From: Symbiodinium natans | Taxonomy: Eukaryota; Sar; Dinophyceae; Suessiales; Symbiodiniaceae | Direction of reading: 5' to 3' | NCBI GenBank assembly: GCA_905221605.1 | Contig: CAJNDS010002244.1 | Coordinates: 12,501-76,500, forward strand | Length of the DNA: 64,000 bases | Part shown: in pieces, positions 34,700-47,500 of the stretch | How the letters are laid out: each line of letters starts with the position of its first letter | Numbering within the stretch: the stretch's first letter is position 1 | Notes under the pieces: model-generated | The model's database searches: none | What the model saw: the letters and a program-made list of their open reading frames with translations, nothing else | Told to the model about the DNA's origin: nothing | Made by a program: the position numbers and the translations under genes

Positions 34700-35150
34700 C
34701 CCTACTGCTTTTCGTTTCGTGCTCTGGCTGTGGCCAAAGGAGGTGTGGCTATCGATTGAGGCGACTTGGGCCGCTCCAAATTTCTTGGCAAGCCACTTGA
34801 AGGCGTGAAGTCGCGGCTGCATGTGAGGAGTTCGCGAAGGCGCCCGCGAACTTTGCGTGCTGCGAGGCCGCAAGCTTCCGGCGCGCGACCCGCGCGGAGG
34901 CGAAGCGCGCGGCCGCGAACGCAGCCAGGCCCTGTCGGAGCATTCGGAGGCTACCGGGCCTCTTTGCTTCCCTTTGTGCTCCTGAGGGCGCCTGGGCCAC
35001 CAGACTCCTCAAAGCTGCCGGGCTTTGGGCGCCAGGAAACACCCAATCCAGGCTTGACATCGGACCCGCCCTCACCGTCGGGGCGGGGGGGCCTTGCGAC
35101 CGCAGATGTTGGTCTAGATGGTTGAGACGTTGCAGTTGGTGTGTTGTGTA
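34700..35150. promoter_or_regulatory. GC-rich repeat-free island at the 5' end of the S9A gene
   Basis: About 450 bp without any telomere unit and with high GC and many CG steps. It lies directly upstream of the peptidase start and upstream of the first + strand candidate exon at 35504. Open frames run through it on both strands because of the GC content; none looks like a family. Read here as a 5' UTR or divergent promoter, possibly with a transit peptide exon. No core promoter motif was recognised. Confidence 0.35.
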
Positions 35151-35503
35151 CCTTCTTGCACATATTTCAAGGTATAGTGTGTAACAATGTGACTACATTG
35201 TGACTACATGCCAGCTGACAGAACAAAGCAAAGGAGACCCTAAAACCCTAAACCCTAAACCGCCATGTTGCCACAATCCCCCCGTCTGGCTTGGGGAGCT
35301 CGAAACGGCGAACAGAACACGTCGCTACCACTCGAACCACCCCTGAAGATGGCCTCAGAAACACCAAGAAGAGGTTTAGGGTTTAGGGTTTAGGGTTTAG
35401 GGTTTAAGGCATACTATTCCTTAACATGTTCAGGGTTCCTTTTATGGTTGAAGGAATGGAGTACTGGGGGAATCTGCGAACCTTCCCATTAAGGGCCTCC
35501 CAG

Positions 35504-38500
35504 GTCATCCTCGCTGGATCGAAGTTCCGGGCGGGGTTTGAGGATTCTTGCGAGCTGTTCTACTTGGATAACTGCAAGCAGCCTGTGTACAAGTAACCCT
35601 AAACCCTGAACCCTAAGTACCTTTCATGAGCTAGAGGTAGCTAATTAGGGGGGCGGGTGGGGGGGGCGGGGATGTAGAGCAACCCCACCCCGCACCCCCA
35701 TGTCGGGATTTCCCGGGTCCAGCTTCCTACTGCTTGAAAGCCTACATGCATCAAAGGAATGCAATGCATCCACGATCATCGGAAATCAAAAGTGCCTGTG
35801 GGCACAGGGCTCGAATCAAGACATCTGCTCAAGCTTCTCGGCGCGCTTTTCTAATGCTCAATGGGCAAACATCGCCGACTGGGGTGGGTGGGGCGCCGGA
35901 ACATGTCTTTCGATCTGGCAGCCTCCCTAAAATAATCGGAAACCTGCAGCAGGGCATGGGTCTTTCATAGGGTTTCCTGGCTTGGCATACCATGCGTACT
36001 CAACACTAAAGCTCGATCGAAACCTGGATGGAGACCATTCATCTTGTGAGCCAATTCGATGAGTTTGGGCGTTACAACTACAACCCAAAATCCCAAAGCC
36101 CTCCAACCCCCTAAACCATTTTGCATCCCGCCTGCATGCCTCTGCCCACAGCAGAGGCATGCGGACTGGATGAAACACAATTCCCTCTAAGCCCTGCAAG
36201 CCTCAAAGCCCTAAAGCCACAGAACCACCGCCCCCCCTTCAAGCATTCCTACTTTAGGTCTTGGATTGAGGAGAGGGCACCCTCAACCATGAACCTATTG
36301 CACCCGAGCTGCTTCTTGCAAGTTATTGAGCAGCTGCAGTCGATGTCGGACTGTGCGGCTTTAGTGTGAGTGGTTTGGGATCCCTAAATCCTAAACCCTG
36401 AACCCTGAACCCGAAACCCGAAACCCGAAACCCTAAACCCTAAACCCTAAACCCTAAACCACCGAATCTCAGAGACGCGTGTTTGCACGCTGAGTCGGAC
36501 CCATGTCCATCCTGCACGATTTTGGGCAAGGTGACATCGCGGTAGCTCCCCTTTGGGGAGAAACGACCGACACGAACACTGAACGCACTGTGGGTTGTAT
36601 GTTGCTTGTAGTGCCGTGTCTGAAGCAGCTGTTGGGCTGTTTCTCTTTGCTGCAAGCTTCGATGTAAGACCCCACATTTGCACCCACATCCTGATACTCG
36701 CTCCTCGGCAACCCTAAACCAACCTTGAAACCCTAAACCCTAAACCCTAAAGCCTAAAGCCTAAACCCTAAGCCCTAAACCCTAAACCCTAAACCCTAAA
36801 CCCTAAACCCTAAACCCTCAGCATCTTCCGAACGCTCTCACACAGCGCCTAAGCTACGAGGATCCTTGCGGCTCTGGGACACCAAACTGCGGCGGCCCAA
36901 GCAGATCCCAGTTGCACGCAGACGCCGTTCGGGTTTAGGGTTTAGGGTTTAGGGTTTAGGGTTTAGGGTTTAGGGTTTAGGGTTTAGGGTTTAGGGTTTA
37001 GGGTTTAGGGTTTGGGGTTTCGGGTTTAGGGTTTAGGATGATTTGGGGTTTAGGGTTTAGGGTTTACGGCAACTTTAGGCCGTGGGTTCTAGGTTTGGAT
37101 GCCCTATTACCCCTCTGCTATCACCCCTATAGGTCCCCCCATAATTTTAGGGTTATTTTGGGGTAATTCAGCCTAGTTAAGGTTCTGTAAGGTGGGAACC
37201 CAGGGGGGGTAGTATAGAGGGGGGGGCATATAGTAGGGAAACCCTAAACCCTAAACCCTAAACCCTAAACCCTAAACCCTAAACCCTAAACCCTAACACA
37301 AGAAGCAGGTCGGTATAGCTTAAGGGCGCAGAAGAATGCAGTGTTGGCGCTGTGCTTTGGGCGTTGGGCGCTACGGCTTAGGGTTTAGGGTTAGTAGCCC
37401 AATAACCATTTTGTAATGAGGGTAATTACCCTTTTTGGGGTTGGGTAAAGGCTACCACTGGGCTACCAAATAGGGCTGCAGCGTGGTCAGAATTCGATTT
37501 TCGCTTTTCGGGGGTTTCTGGGTTTAGAATAAACCTAAACCCTAAACCCTAAAATCCTAAATTGGGGTGCCTGTTTGGGTCCCGTTCATAAGGGTGTCGC
37601 ATGATATAGGGACCCACAAAGGGACCCTAATGTAGAGAACTACCCATTTAGAGTTAGAGTCTTGTTGAGAAGTCTTTTTTTGCTTCAACCTAGTTGTCCA
37701 GTGCCTTGGGGAACCAAAGGTTAACCTTGGGATTCTAAGGGGGTTCTAGTACCCCAAAAAGGTTCAAGGTTACCTACTCTACAACTAAATCAAGGAGCTG
37801 TATTTGCTTAAGAACCTAAAATAATAAAGAAAAAAGACTCTTCCTTCGAAGGGCCATATTGGGGAGTATCATTTGTTTATTTGGTGGGGGTTCTTAAGAA
37901 AGTACTTGAGGAGCTGAGTTAGAATGTGGCGTCTGGCACAAGCGATTCCCAAGCTCGTCCTGCTCGGACTGGGGGAATCCATTGGTCTGGGGGTTCACGG
38001 AGGGAGCCCTTTTCCCCGAAACACTGTGTGAATTCAAGAAAGGGTTTGGGGTTTGGGGTGTGGGGTTTGGGGTTTGGGGTTTAGGGTTTAGGGTTTAGGG
38101 CCAGGGTCCACCCCTCCGGATCTCCGTGTTGCTGGCGTTGGTTGGATACACAAACAAGGGTCCTGCCTTTGTCGCACTTTTTGCGAAAGGACCGACCCAG
38201 CACTAGCCACAAAACTTCTCTAAGATTCATTGCGACTGCGTGCGGCCACACTCCGAAACTGACACCACATGAAACCCCGCCTGGTGCCGGCATCTAAATC
38301 TATTTTTGTGTTCGGAAGACTCATTGCAAAGCGCTGCGGGTGACCCAAATTGGCAAGTGCAACCCCAAAAATAAGCCCAATAAAGACCCTAAACATCATC
38401 GTGGTTCGAAACTCCTGAGCTGGGCCCTTGCCAAAGGGCTCAGCGTTGATGCGGGCCTCCAGACGCAGGACAAGTTCTGGAAGTTCTGGGATGTCAAAGG

Positions 38501-41500
38501 CTTCCTGCTACAAGGAGGGGCCCCGTTGCCCTTTCACCCTTGTTACCCTTTTCACCCTTTTAACCAAATAAACTCTCGACCCGTTACCCTTTACCCGTTA
38601 ACTTAAACCCTAAACGCTAAACTAAACCTTCAACCCTAAAACCTAAAAGGCCGTAAGGGACGAATTTAGTCATACTTTTAATCGAGCCGCGCGTCCTGAA
38701 CTCTGCTTATAACTACGCCCTCCTTGTCGGACAAAGGATACCTGGGTTTAGGGTTAAAAAGAAACAGGGGTAAAACCACCTAAGCTCCACGAGAGGCTTC
38801 ATTATGGTTTAGGGTTTAGGGCTTAGGGTAGCGGAATCCGTAATCCTCCAACCTCCGAATTTCGTGCGGCTCAAGCTCGCACGAAGGCCAAGAGGATTTT
38901 TCGCCACCCGCCTAGGGTTAAATTAGGGTTTGGGGCTTAGTTTAGGGTTTGGGGTGTGGGGTTTACTTAGGGCTTAGGGTTTAGGCTTCAGGGTTCAAAT
39001 GCACGCCACTCACGGCCCACATGTCAAAAGCCTGGACTCTGGGGTATTGTTTAGGGTGTAGGGCTTAGGGTTTAGATTCCCAAATTGAGAATCTAAAACC
39101 CGAACCCCAAGCCCCCAAGCCCTAAGCCCCAAAGCCTAAGGCCTAAACCCTACTGCCCAAACCCTAAACGCCAATCCCCAAACCCAAGCCCTAAACAAAA
39201 CCCTAACCCCAAGCCCTAACCCCGAACCCCGAACCCTAAACCCAAATCCCCGAACCCAAAACCTCAAACCCGAAACCCCAAAAAACGCAAACTCCAAACC
39301 CCAAACCCCAAACCCCAAACCGCAACCCCAAACCCCAAAACCTAAACTCTAAGCCCCAAACACTAAACACTAAAACCCTAAACCCTACACCCCAAACCCT
39401 AAACCCCAAACCTCAAACCCCAAAGCCCAAACCCTAGACTCTAAGCCCCCAAACCCCAAACCCTGAACCAGCCCTAAACACTAAGCCCCAACCCCAAAAC
39501 CCAAAACCCAAACCCTAAACCCTAAACCAGCCCTAAACCCTTAGCCCCAAACCCTACACCCTAAACCAGCCCTAAACCCTAAGCCCCAAACCCCAAACCG
39601 GACCAGCGTTTCCCGGGCCTAAAGACTCGACACATCGATGGGTGGCGGCCTCAGGAGCCACGCGCGTAGGGTTTAGGGTTCAGGGTTTAGGGTTTAGGGT
39701 TTAGGGCTTGGGGTTTAGGGTTTAGGGCTTAGGGTTTAGGGTTTAGGGTTTAAGGGTTAAGGGTTTAGGGTCTCTTTAGAGCTCTTCGGGTTCAGAGTTT
39801 AAGGTTTTCGGGCCCGGAAAACCCTGCAGAATGCCTACGGAACCCTACGTAACCATTCGTGTAAGGAGGGCTCTGGGCTTTGAATTTTGTTTCTGGGGCT
39901 CCGAGGTTTCTAGTCTAAGGGTCGTTACTTGGTACCTTAGTATGGGGCGCTTGAATCGGGACCCCGCAAAGGCACCCGCGCGCCACGTAATCGACCCCCC
40001 CCCCCCCCCAATGGTATCCCCCCCAAAACCCTGCCCGTTAACCCTAAAAACACCACGGACCACGGGGGGGGGGGAGAGAAACCCTCAACCTAAACCCCAA
40101 ACCTGAACCCTATAAGCCCTAAAACCTAAACCCGCCAATGAACCACACGGGGGAGAAGGGTAAACCCGGAACCTTAACCGCTTTAACCCTGAACCGTAAA
40201 CCCAGAACGAACCACAGGGGGGAGAGGGGAAACCATACACCTACCATTACCCCAAACCTTGAACTGTAAACTCTAATCCCACCGTGAACCAACGGAACAA
40301 GGGGGTCAAAGTGAAAAATCCTGAACTCTACAGCCTAACCCTAAAACCTAAACCCATGAACCACCGGCCATGAACCACAGGGGTGCGGGGGGGTTACCAT
40401 GGGGGGGGGGGGGGGGGGGGGGGGCTGCGGCTATGCTGGCTCATATATACCCTATAAAACCCAACAGCCCTGAGAATAGCAAGATGAAATATCCCAAGGG
40501 GCTACCTAGCTTGCAAGGTAAGAGCCCACTACCCTTGAATGAAGGAATGTACCTTAAACCATATAGAGGCATCCTTAGTCTGATTTGAAGGTCTGGTCCT
40601 TATTTACCATAGGGTTTCGGGTTTAGGGTTTAGGGTAAAGCCTAAGTTGAGATGCCATATTCAAGCGTCCGGGTTGCCTAAACCCTGATAAATAACTCTA
40701 AACTAAACCCGACTACTAAACCCTGATAGGTGCAGCGACCTCATGCCCAATTTCAGCACGAAACCTTCCACCCCAAACCCTCAGAATCCTACCAGGAACC
40801 CTCAGCCCTAAACCCTCAACCCGTCCTCACAGGTTAGTGTTTCAAGATGTTCCAATGGTGGGCATTCTTTCAATACAAGGGCCCTGAGGGCCGACCGTCT
40901 TCTCCTCCTTGTTTATAGGGTTTAGGGTTTAGGGTTTAGGGTCTAGCCCATGCTCATACTTCAGAACTATATGTCCCTAAACCCTAAACCCCAAACCCTA
41001 AACCCCAAACCCTAAACCTTAAACCCGAAACCCCTGAGATCTAAGAGCGAGGCTGGTCTGGCTGGGCCGGATCTGTTTGGATCTGCAGCGGGCCTGCCGT
41101 CATGAGGGTGTGCACTTGCAGGTTCACGGGTAGTAGTTCAGGGTTTAGGGCTTAGGGCTTAGGGCTTCCCTTGGGCTATATAAAAAATAGATACAGATAA
41201 CAAATATAACATACATATTTCTATATATATATATACATATATGTGTGTGTGTGCAAACGGTTTAGGGTTTAGGGTTTAGGGTTTAGGGTTTAGGGTTTAG
41301 GGATAAGATATTTAAAGACATGCAAGGAGAAATCCCTAACAGGGCTATAGTTACCGAGCACAGGGCTTGGGGAGGCCAGGCCTTGCAGGCCCATAGGTTT
41401 AGGGTTTAGGGTTTAGGGTTTAGGGTTTAGGGTTTAGGGTTTAGGGTTTGCGATCCAGCGGCAAAGTACAAATCTACAGGGTTCCAAAGCATGGAGGGTT

Positions 41501-44500
41501 TAGGGTTTAGGGTTTAGGGTTTAGGGTGTAGGGTTTAGGGTTTAGGGTTTAGGGTTCCAAGAGGGCCCCTTAGTCTTGGCAGCCCAGCAACCATGTCTCA
41601 ACATAAGGGCACCCTTTTTGGGGTTGGTTACTCTAGAAGGGGAAACCATAACAAAAAAAGGGTACAGGGTACCACTGGGCTACTATGTAGTTTGGATCCC
41701 TTGTCATAAAACCCTTGCACGCACGAAGATAGCAAGGGTCCATGCTTCGGATCCCTATAAACACGGGTAAGGGATCCCTTGCTAAGGGCCCATGGCTCCA
41801 AGCTTAGAACCAAGGAAACCCGTCTTGCCGGTTTAGGGGGTTTTGGGCTACCCTTAGGCTCAAAATAGTCCAAAAAACGTTATACAAGAAGGACTTTTGG
41901 CCAAAAAAAACCCTAAAATAAAAGGCCTGAGAGCCAAAGGGTTAGGGTTTAGGGCTGAGGGTTGATGGTTTGGGGTTGTTGTGCCACCCAGCACTCTCGA
42001 ATTCGGGGTGTCGGGCTTCGGGGTTAGAGAGCCAAAAATCTAGAACTTCAGCCTCAACCCTTGGCACGTAAGCAAAGCACGGTTTAGGGTTTGGGGTTTA
42101 GGGTTGAGGGTTTAGTATTAGCGCCTAGGGTTAGGGTTTAGGGTCTCAGGTCTCGGGTTTCGGGTCCCCAAATAGGACCAGCAGCAACAGTGCAGCCAGG
42201 GGGCTGGAGAATGGACTCTGACCGACGTCATTGTGGCAAGACCAGGAGATCTGCACAAGAACCGCGCATGTGGGGGCTTGGACATGGTAGGACAGCATTC
42301 TTCCCGCTCTAGGGGTTTTGAATTCGACTCTCGCACTCGTACACCGGCGCAAGGGTTGAGAATTGCTGCTTAAGCTTCAGAATTCAGGATATGGCAACCT
42401 AACGGACAAGTGGAGCAGCACTTGCCCAAAACCCCACAGGAATCCGTGCTAATTCGCACACATCGACCCTGAAGCCAACATACCCGGGCGACTGCCTTCT
42501 CAGACGAGCGAAGACAAGTAAGAGAGAGAGAGAGAGAGGGAGAGAGAGCGGGAGCCCGAGACCCTGAATTCCCGCCATGTTCCTCTTCTCATTTCGGGGG
42601 CCCTGAGCCTATACTCCCCTTAAAAACCTTAATAATAATAATATTTTTAATAGCCTCTTGGGTTTCTCTGAACAAGAATAAAAAATGATTCCCGAGGGGG
42701 ATATAGAAGCATGTTCCCGCACACCCTAGGAGCCCTAAACCCTCGGCCTACATCTCGAAACTTTGAAGCCCCGAACTTAATGTTCCCACACCTCCATGTG
42801 AAGTGCAACAAGAACTTGAAGTTCCCGAGAGCCCCAAACCCCTTAATTGTGGGAGCATACCGTCGACTATCTAAGGAACTCGTGTATGATGGAAGCGATG
42901 TTTCTTAAGTGGGATCGGGCTCTTTGGGCTAGGATTTACAGCCTCACCTCAGGAACATACCGTAACACACCTTAACGCCGCGCCTCCAATACTCCTTATG
43001 TATGGAAGATTCCTTAAACCATGAAAGGAACGGTTCTGGAAAGCTTCTCCGCGCTAAACTAAACAACCAGGCCTGGTTTTGGGTCAGGGTTCAGGATTTA
43101 CGGCCAATGCTTTGGCTCGAAGGTTTGCTTTAAACTGCATTTATTAAACTCCCGGCGGCCCGACATTGCAAGCTCGAACCCGAAACCTGAAACCCCCGAA
43201 CGCCAAGAACTCTAAACTCTGCCCTAAACCCTAAGCCCTTTTTTGGGCATGACTGAGGAAACCCTACACCCTAAACAGGAAATCCCAAACCCTCAACTCT
43301 AAAAAAACTTAAACCCTAAACCAAAACCTATAAACCCTACCCAAGCAAGAAGTCCTCGCCAGACCTGCCCAAATACTTGAAGGTTCATGGGTTGTTCTAC
43401 ACTTGCAAAATTGGTTATAAGTACATCTACCATACTTACTATACTTACCATAATTGAAACCCTACTTAGAACTACCTAAATGAACCTCCGAGTAGACATT
43501 TTAACGCCAGGGGCTCCTTAACCACGAGGAAACTTCGAATCACCCTAAACCCCTTAAACCCCTTAAACCCCTTAAACCCCTTAAACCCCTTAAACCCCTT
43601 AAACCCCTTAAACCCCAAACCCTAAACCCTAAACCCTAAACCCGGTGCCTCATAGGCTGTGCCAGGACGGAGGTCTTCGAATCGAACCTCCATAGGGTTT
43701 AGGGTTTAGGGTTGGTGCCAGTCTGGGGCGTAGGAAGAACGGCGTAAATCTCTTCAAACCCGATAAACAAAGCACAAAACCGTAGACCCTAACCTCGAAG
43801 TTCTAATTATGAGTTAAACGTATATTACGGCACATTTCTTCAGCTATCTTGGAACATCTGGCGGGCTTGGTAGGGAACTAGTTAGACTTGAGTAAGTTGG
43901 CTAAAAGAGGCGGCCACGCTAGCACGACACACACACACACACACACACACACAGCCGTGATCCCTAAACCCTAAACCCCAAACCCTGAACCCTAAACCTC
44001 AAACCCTAAACCCTAAACCTCAAACCCGGCCAGCGGTTTGTACAGGTGTGGGGCCCCTGCGGGGGGGTCAAGGCTCAAGGATGGAGGTAGCCCAGGGACT
44101 GCACTACTCCTTAATTAAGGGATCTTCACGAAAATACAATAGGGTTTAGGGTTTAGGGTTTAGGTTTAGGGTTTAGGGTTTAGGGTTTAGGGTTTAGGGT
44201 TTAGGGTTTAGGGATATTCCTTAATGAAGAGCACTGAGCCCCAAACCCAAAACCCTAAAGGAGGGGGCAGTCAAATTCCTCGTACATACAGGCGTATACA
44301 ACGATTAAACTATGCAGGGGGCATGCTTCTGACTCAATTCTGAAATACAGGGTTTAGGGTTTAGGGTTTCGTGTTTATGGGAAATCTAGGGCCATTTGAA
44401 ACTCGGGGCCGGGGTGGCTTCGGGGGCCGTTGAACAAATTGTTGGGTCATATAGGACTGTACAGGGGAGTATATTTGACTAACTAGGGTTAGGGACTGGG

Positions 44501-47500
44501 GCCTATAGGGCTTTGAAACGTATACCGAACCAGCCCGAGAGAACCATAGCACACTTAGTCTTTGCACATCTGTACATCGAATCAAGTCTAAGGAATAGGT
44601 CTTCTACATCTGACTTCTTGGAGGCTCATGGGCAATAAGTATAGGGTTACAAGTCCCTTGGCTAGTTGCCCTTCTGACCCTACTTATAATTACCCATGAA
44701 CCTCCAAGTTTGATTTAAGGCATATTTCTAAATCAAGGGGTATTTGGCTCTCTGGGAAGAACGGCGAAATGGCAAGGCATGTCAGTCTACGGGGTTTAAG
44801 GTTTAGGACCCTTATGAGGGCTCCGTTGCCCTGGGGCGGGAGGGCTTAGCGCTTATAGGGCTCAGGTTACTTGGGGTACTTATAGCCACAGGTAGAAGTC
44901 TACTTATAGCCTACTTAGGGGACTTAGGAGGCTTGTAAGTACCCTGAACCTCCAAGTGGGCTGGAGGGCGTAGAGCTTAGGGCTTAGGTCAGGGCAATCG
45001 CCGCAGCTGAGTTCTGGCCTCGTATGCCCGTCCAGTGCCTTGCAGAAGCCGGGAGGTGAGAGCTGCTGGGTCTACTGGGAGGTTCATGTGACTAGCTAGG
45101 GTCTAGGGTTAGGGCTTAGGGCTTAGGGCATTTGGAGGTTCATGGGTAGCTGGAAGTAGGGTTGCAAGTACCCGAAGTAGGGATACAAGTATAGTTCCCA
45201 CAATGACAGCCCTACTCATAAGTAACCATGAACCCCCCAGGTAAGAAAAGGTGCGTTCGCAAGAGTTCCTTAGGATGAATGCCTAAACCAGAAACCCTAA
45301 AGGGGCCTAAACCCGACGAAGTTCTGGCGCCTCCTGCTGCATGCTACTCTGCCTTCCGCCACTCTCAGCCCCTGCACGATAAACTCTTTGCATCCGGGCA
45401 TGGTGGTGGAAGGGCATCCCTGAATTAAGGGTTTAGGGTTTAGGGTTTAGAGTTTAGGGTGTGTAGGAAGAGTGGCTCGGTGGCGCGAAAAGCACTTGGG
45501 TCGCTCGCCCTGCACCGCTATGATGCCCCACCCTTCCCGCCCTGCTTATTCTCAACTATAGAGTTTCGGGTTCCAAACCCCCTTAGCAAGGGCCCTTGTT
45601 CTCAGCCAGCTGGGCAGCAACACGAACCGTTGCCGATGGTCGATTTGGGAGATACTGTATAGCGACGCTATTGTCGTGCATCCCCCCTCTCCCCCCCCTC
45701 TAAGAAGCCAGCCACAGCCACCTGAGCCACACACCCACACACCCACGTGCACACCCACACGCGCACGTGCACATGCGCGCACAAGCACGCGTCGAGCACG
45801 AGCTCGCACGCGAACGCGCGTGCGCGCACACGTGCACACTCGCACTTCGCGCACACCCATGTACACCATTTTCAAGTTATTTAATGTCACACCCACACCC
45901 ACAAAAAACACACACACACACACACCAACCTAATTCTTGAACCCTAAACCCCAAACCCCAAACCCTATAAACCCTAAGCTCTACTAACCCTAAACCCGAA
46001 ACCCTTAAACCCTGGCCCCTGCATGCCCTTCTCAAAGCTTCCGGCAAGATCCCATGGTCGATGTGGTTTGAAGGCGCTTCGAGGGTGCCGCCTGACAGAT
46101 CACCAAAGAGTCCTACCCGGATGGGCTATTAGACCTTAAAACCCCCAGAATGGTTTAGGGTTTAGGGTTTAGGGTTTAGGAATGAACCCTGTAAAGGGCC
46201 TTTTAAGGGCACTTACGAAGTCAAAAGAGCTTCCAGGCATGACTTCGAGCGTGCGATGCCTAGGAGATCAACCCTAAACCCTAAACCCTAAACAGTTCGG
46301 GAGCATCCGGATGCCGGAAACCCCTAAGTCCTCAACTGCCTGAGCCGGCAACAATATGTCATAGGATCAGAATCTGCCCTAAACCCTAAACTCTTTTGCA
46401 ACTGGGCTTGGGGACTAGCCAGATCTGGGCCCCCAGCTGTATTAGCTGAGGGCCGGACTTGCAGCACCATAGATACTGCTCAGCACTCATTGGCTAAACA
46501 ATATTGGCCTCACTTTCATTGAAGTCGAAGGAAACTAGCTAGCAACATGAAGCTCATCGACATCAAGTTGCATCTGCATTGTAATTACTGCTTGCTCCGG
46601 CACCCACACGTTCAAGCCTTCGCTGCATCTTCAATGCAAGCCTTCTGTTCTTATGATCTTCTCTCAACCTTTCCAGATCAAGGGCACCCTGATTCAACTC
46701 ACCATGTTCACAAGCCCTAAACCCGAAAACCTTAAACCCTAAACCCTAAACCCTAAACCCTAAACCCTAAACCCACCCTAAACCCTAAACCCGAAACCCT
46801 TATAAACCCAAAACCCTAAACCCTCTTCAGTTTCAAAAGGGGAAGAGCCCACGCCTCGGACAAGCCTTCGTCCACAAAGGCTCGCCGGAGCGCCATGGTG
46901 ACGCCTTCCAGAAGGCTTTCCCCTACCCCCCCCATGCCTTCTAAGGACCCTAAGGACCCTAAGGACCCTAAGGACCCTAAACCCTAATCCCCAAACCCTA
47001 CCCCCCCCCCCCCCCCCCCCATGCCCACTACTTGGAGGTTCACGCCCCATCCCACTACTTAGAGGTTCATGGGCAGCTTTAAGTATGGCAGCTACACTTA
47101 AAACTCATAACCCCTATTTTTAGGGAACTTGTAACGCTACCGATAGCGACCCATGAACCTCCAAGTATCAACCCCTAAACCCAAAACCCGAACCCCATAC
47201 CTGTGCACTCACACAGTGGAGACAAGGCTTCTCAATCAACTACAAGTACAAGCCCAAGCGTCCAAGTAGCGTACATGTATGTTTGTAGGCAACAATCCCC
47301 TAACGGATAAAACAACAAAAAGTCGTTGGGCACCCTTCGGAACCCTAAACCCTAAACAACAAAACCTGAACCCTAAGCCCCCAAACCCTAAACGAGAGGA
47401 TCAGCTGGTTCTCAGAGTGTGGTCCCTAACCCTAAACCCTAACTCTAAACCCTAAACCCCAAACCCTAAACCCTAAACCCTAAACCCTACATGCGTCTTT

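Larger units (their letters stand above)
39600..46000. other. Repeat-dominated stretch
   Basis: Telomere arrays, poly-C/poly-G runs (39996-40010, 40399-40424), AT dinucleotide runs (41222-41255) and hairpin elements. A 70-codon open + frame near 42170-42335 and the stretch at 41049-41110 are the only protein-like parts; no family recognised. Confidence 0.5.

Noticed and set aside
34766-35125. Arg/Pro-rich frame of 119 codons
   Set aside because: GC-rich, open on both strands, no family; more likely leader or promoter DNA.
45552-45923. Cys/Val/Arg-rich frame of 123 codons
   Set aside because: Produced entirely by the CA/CG tract.
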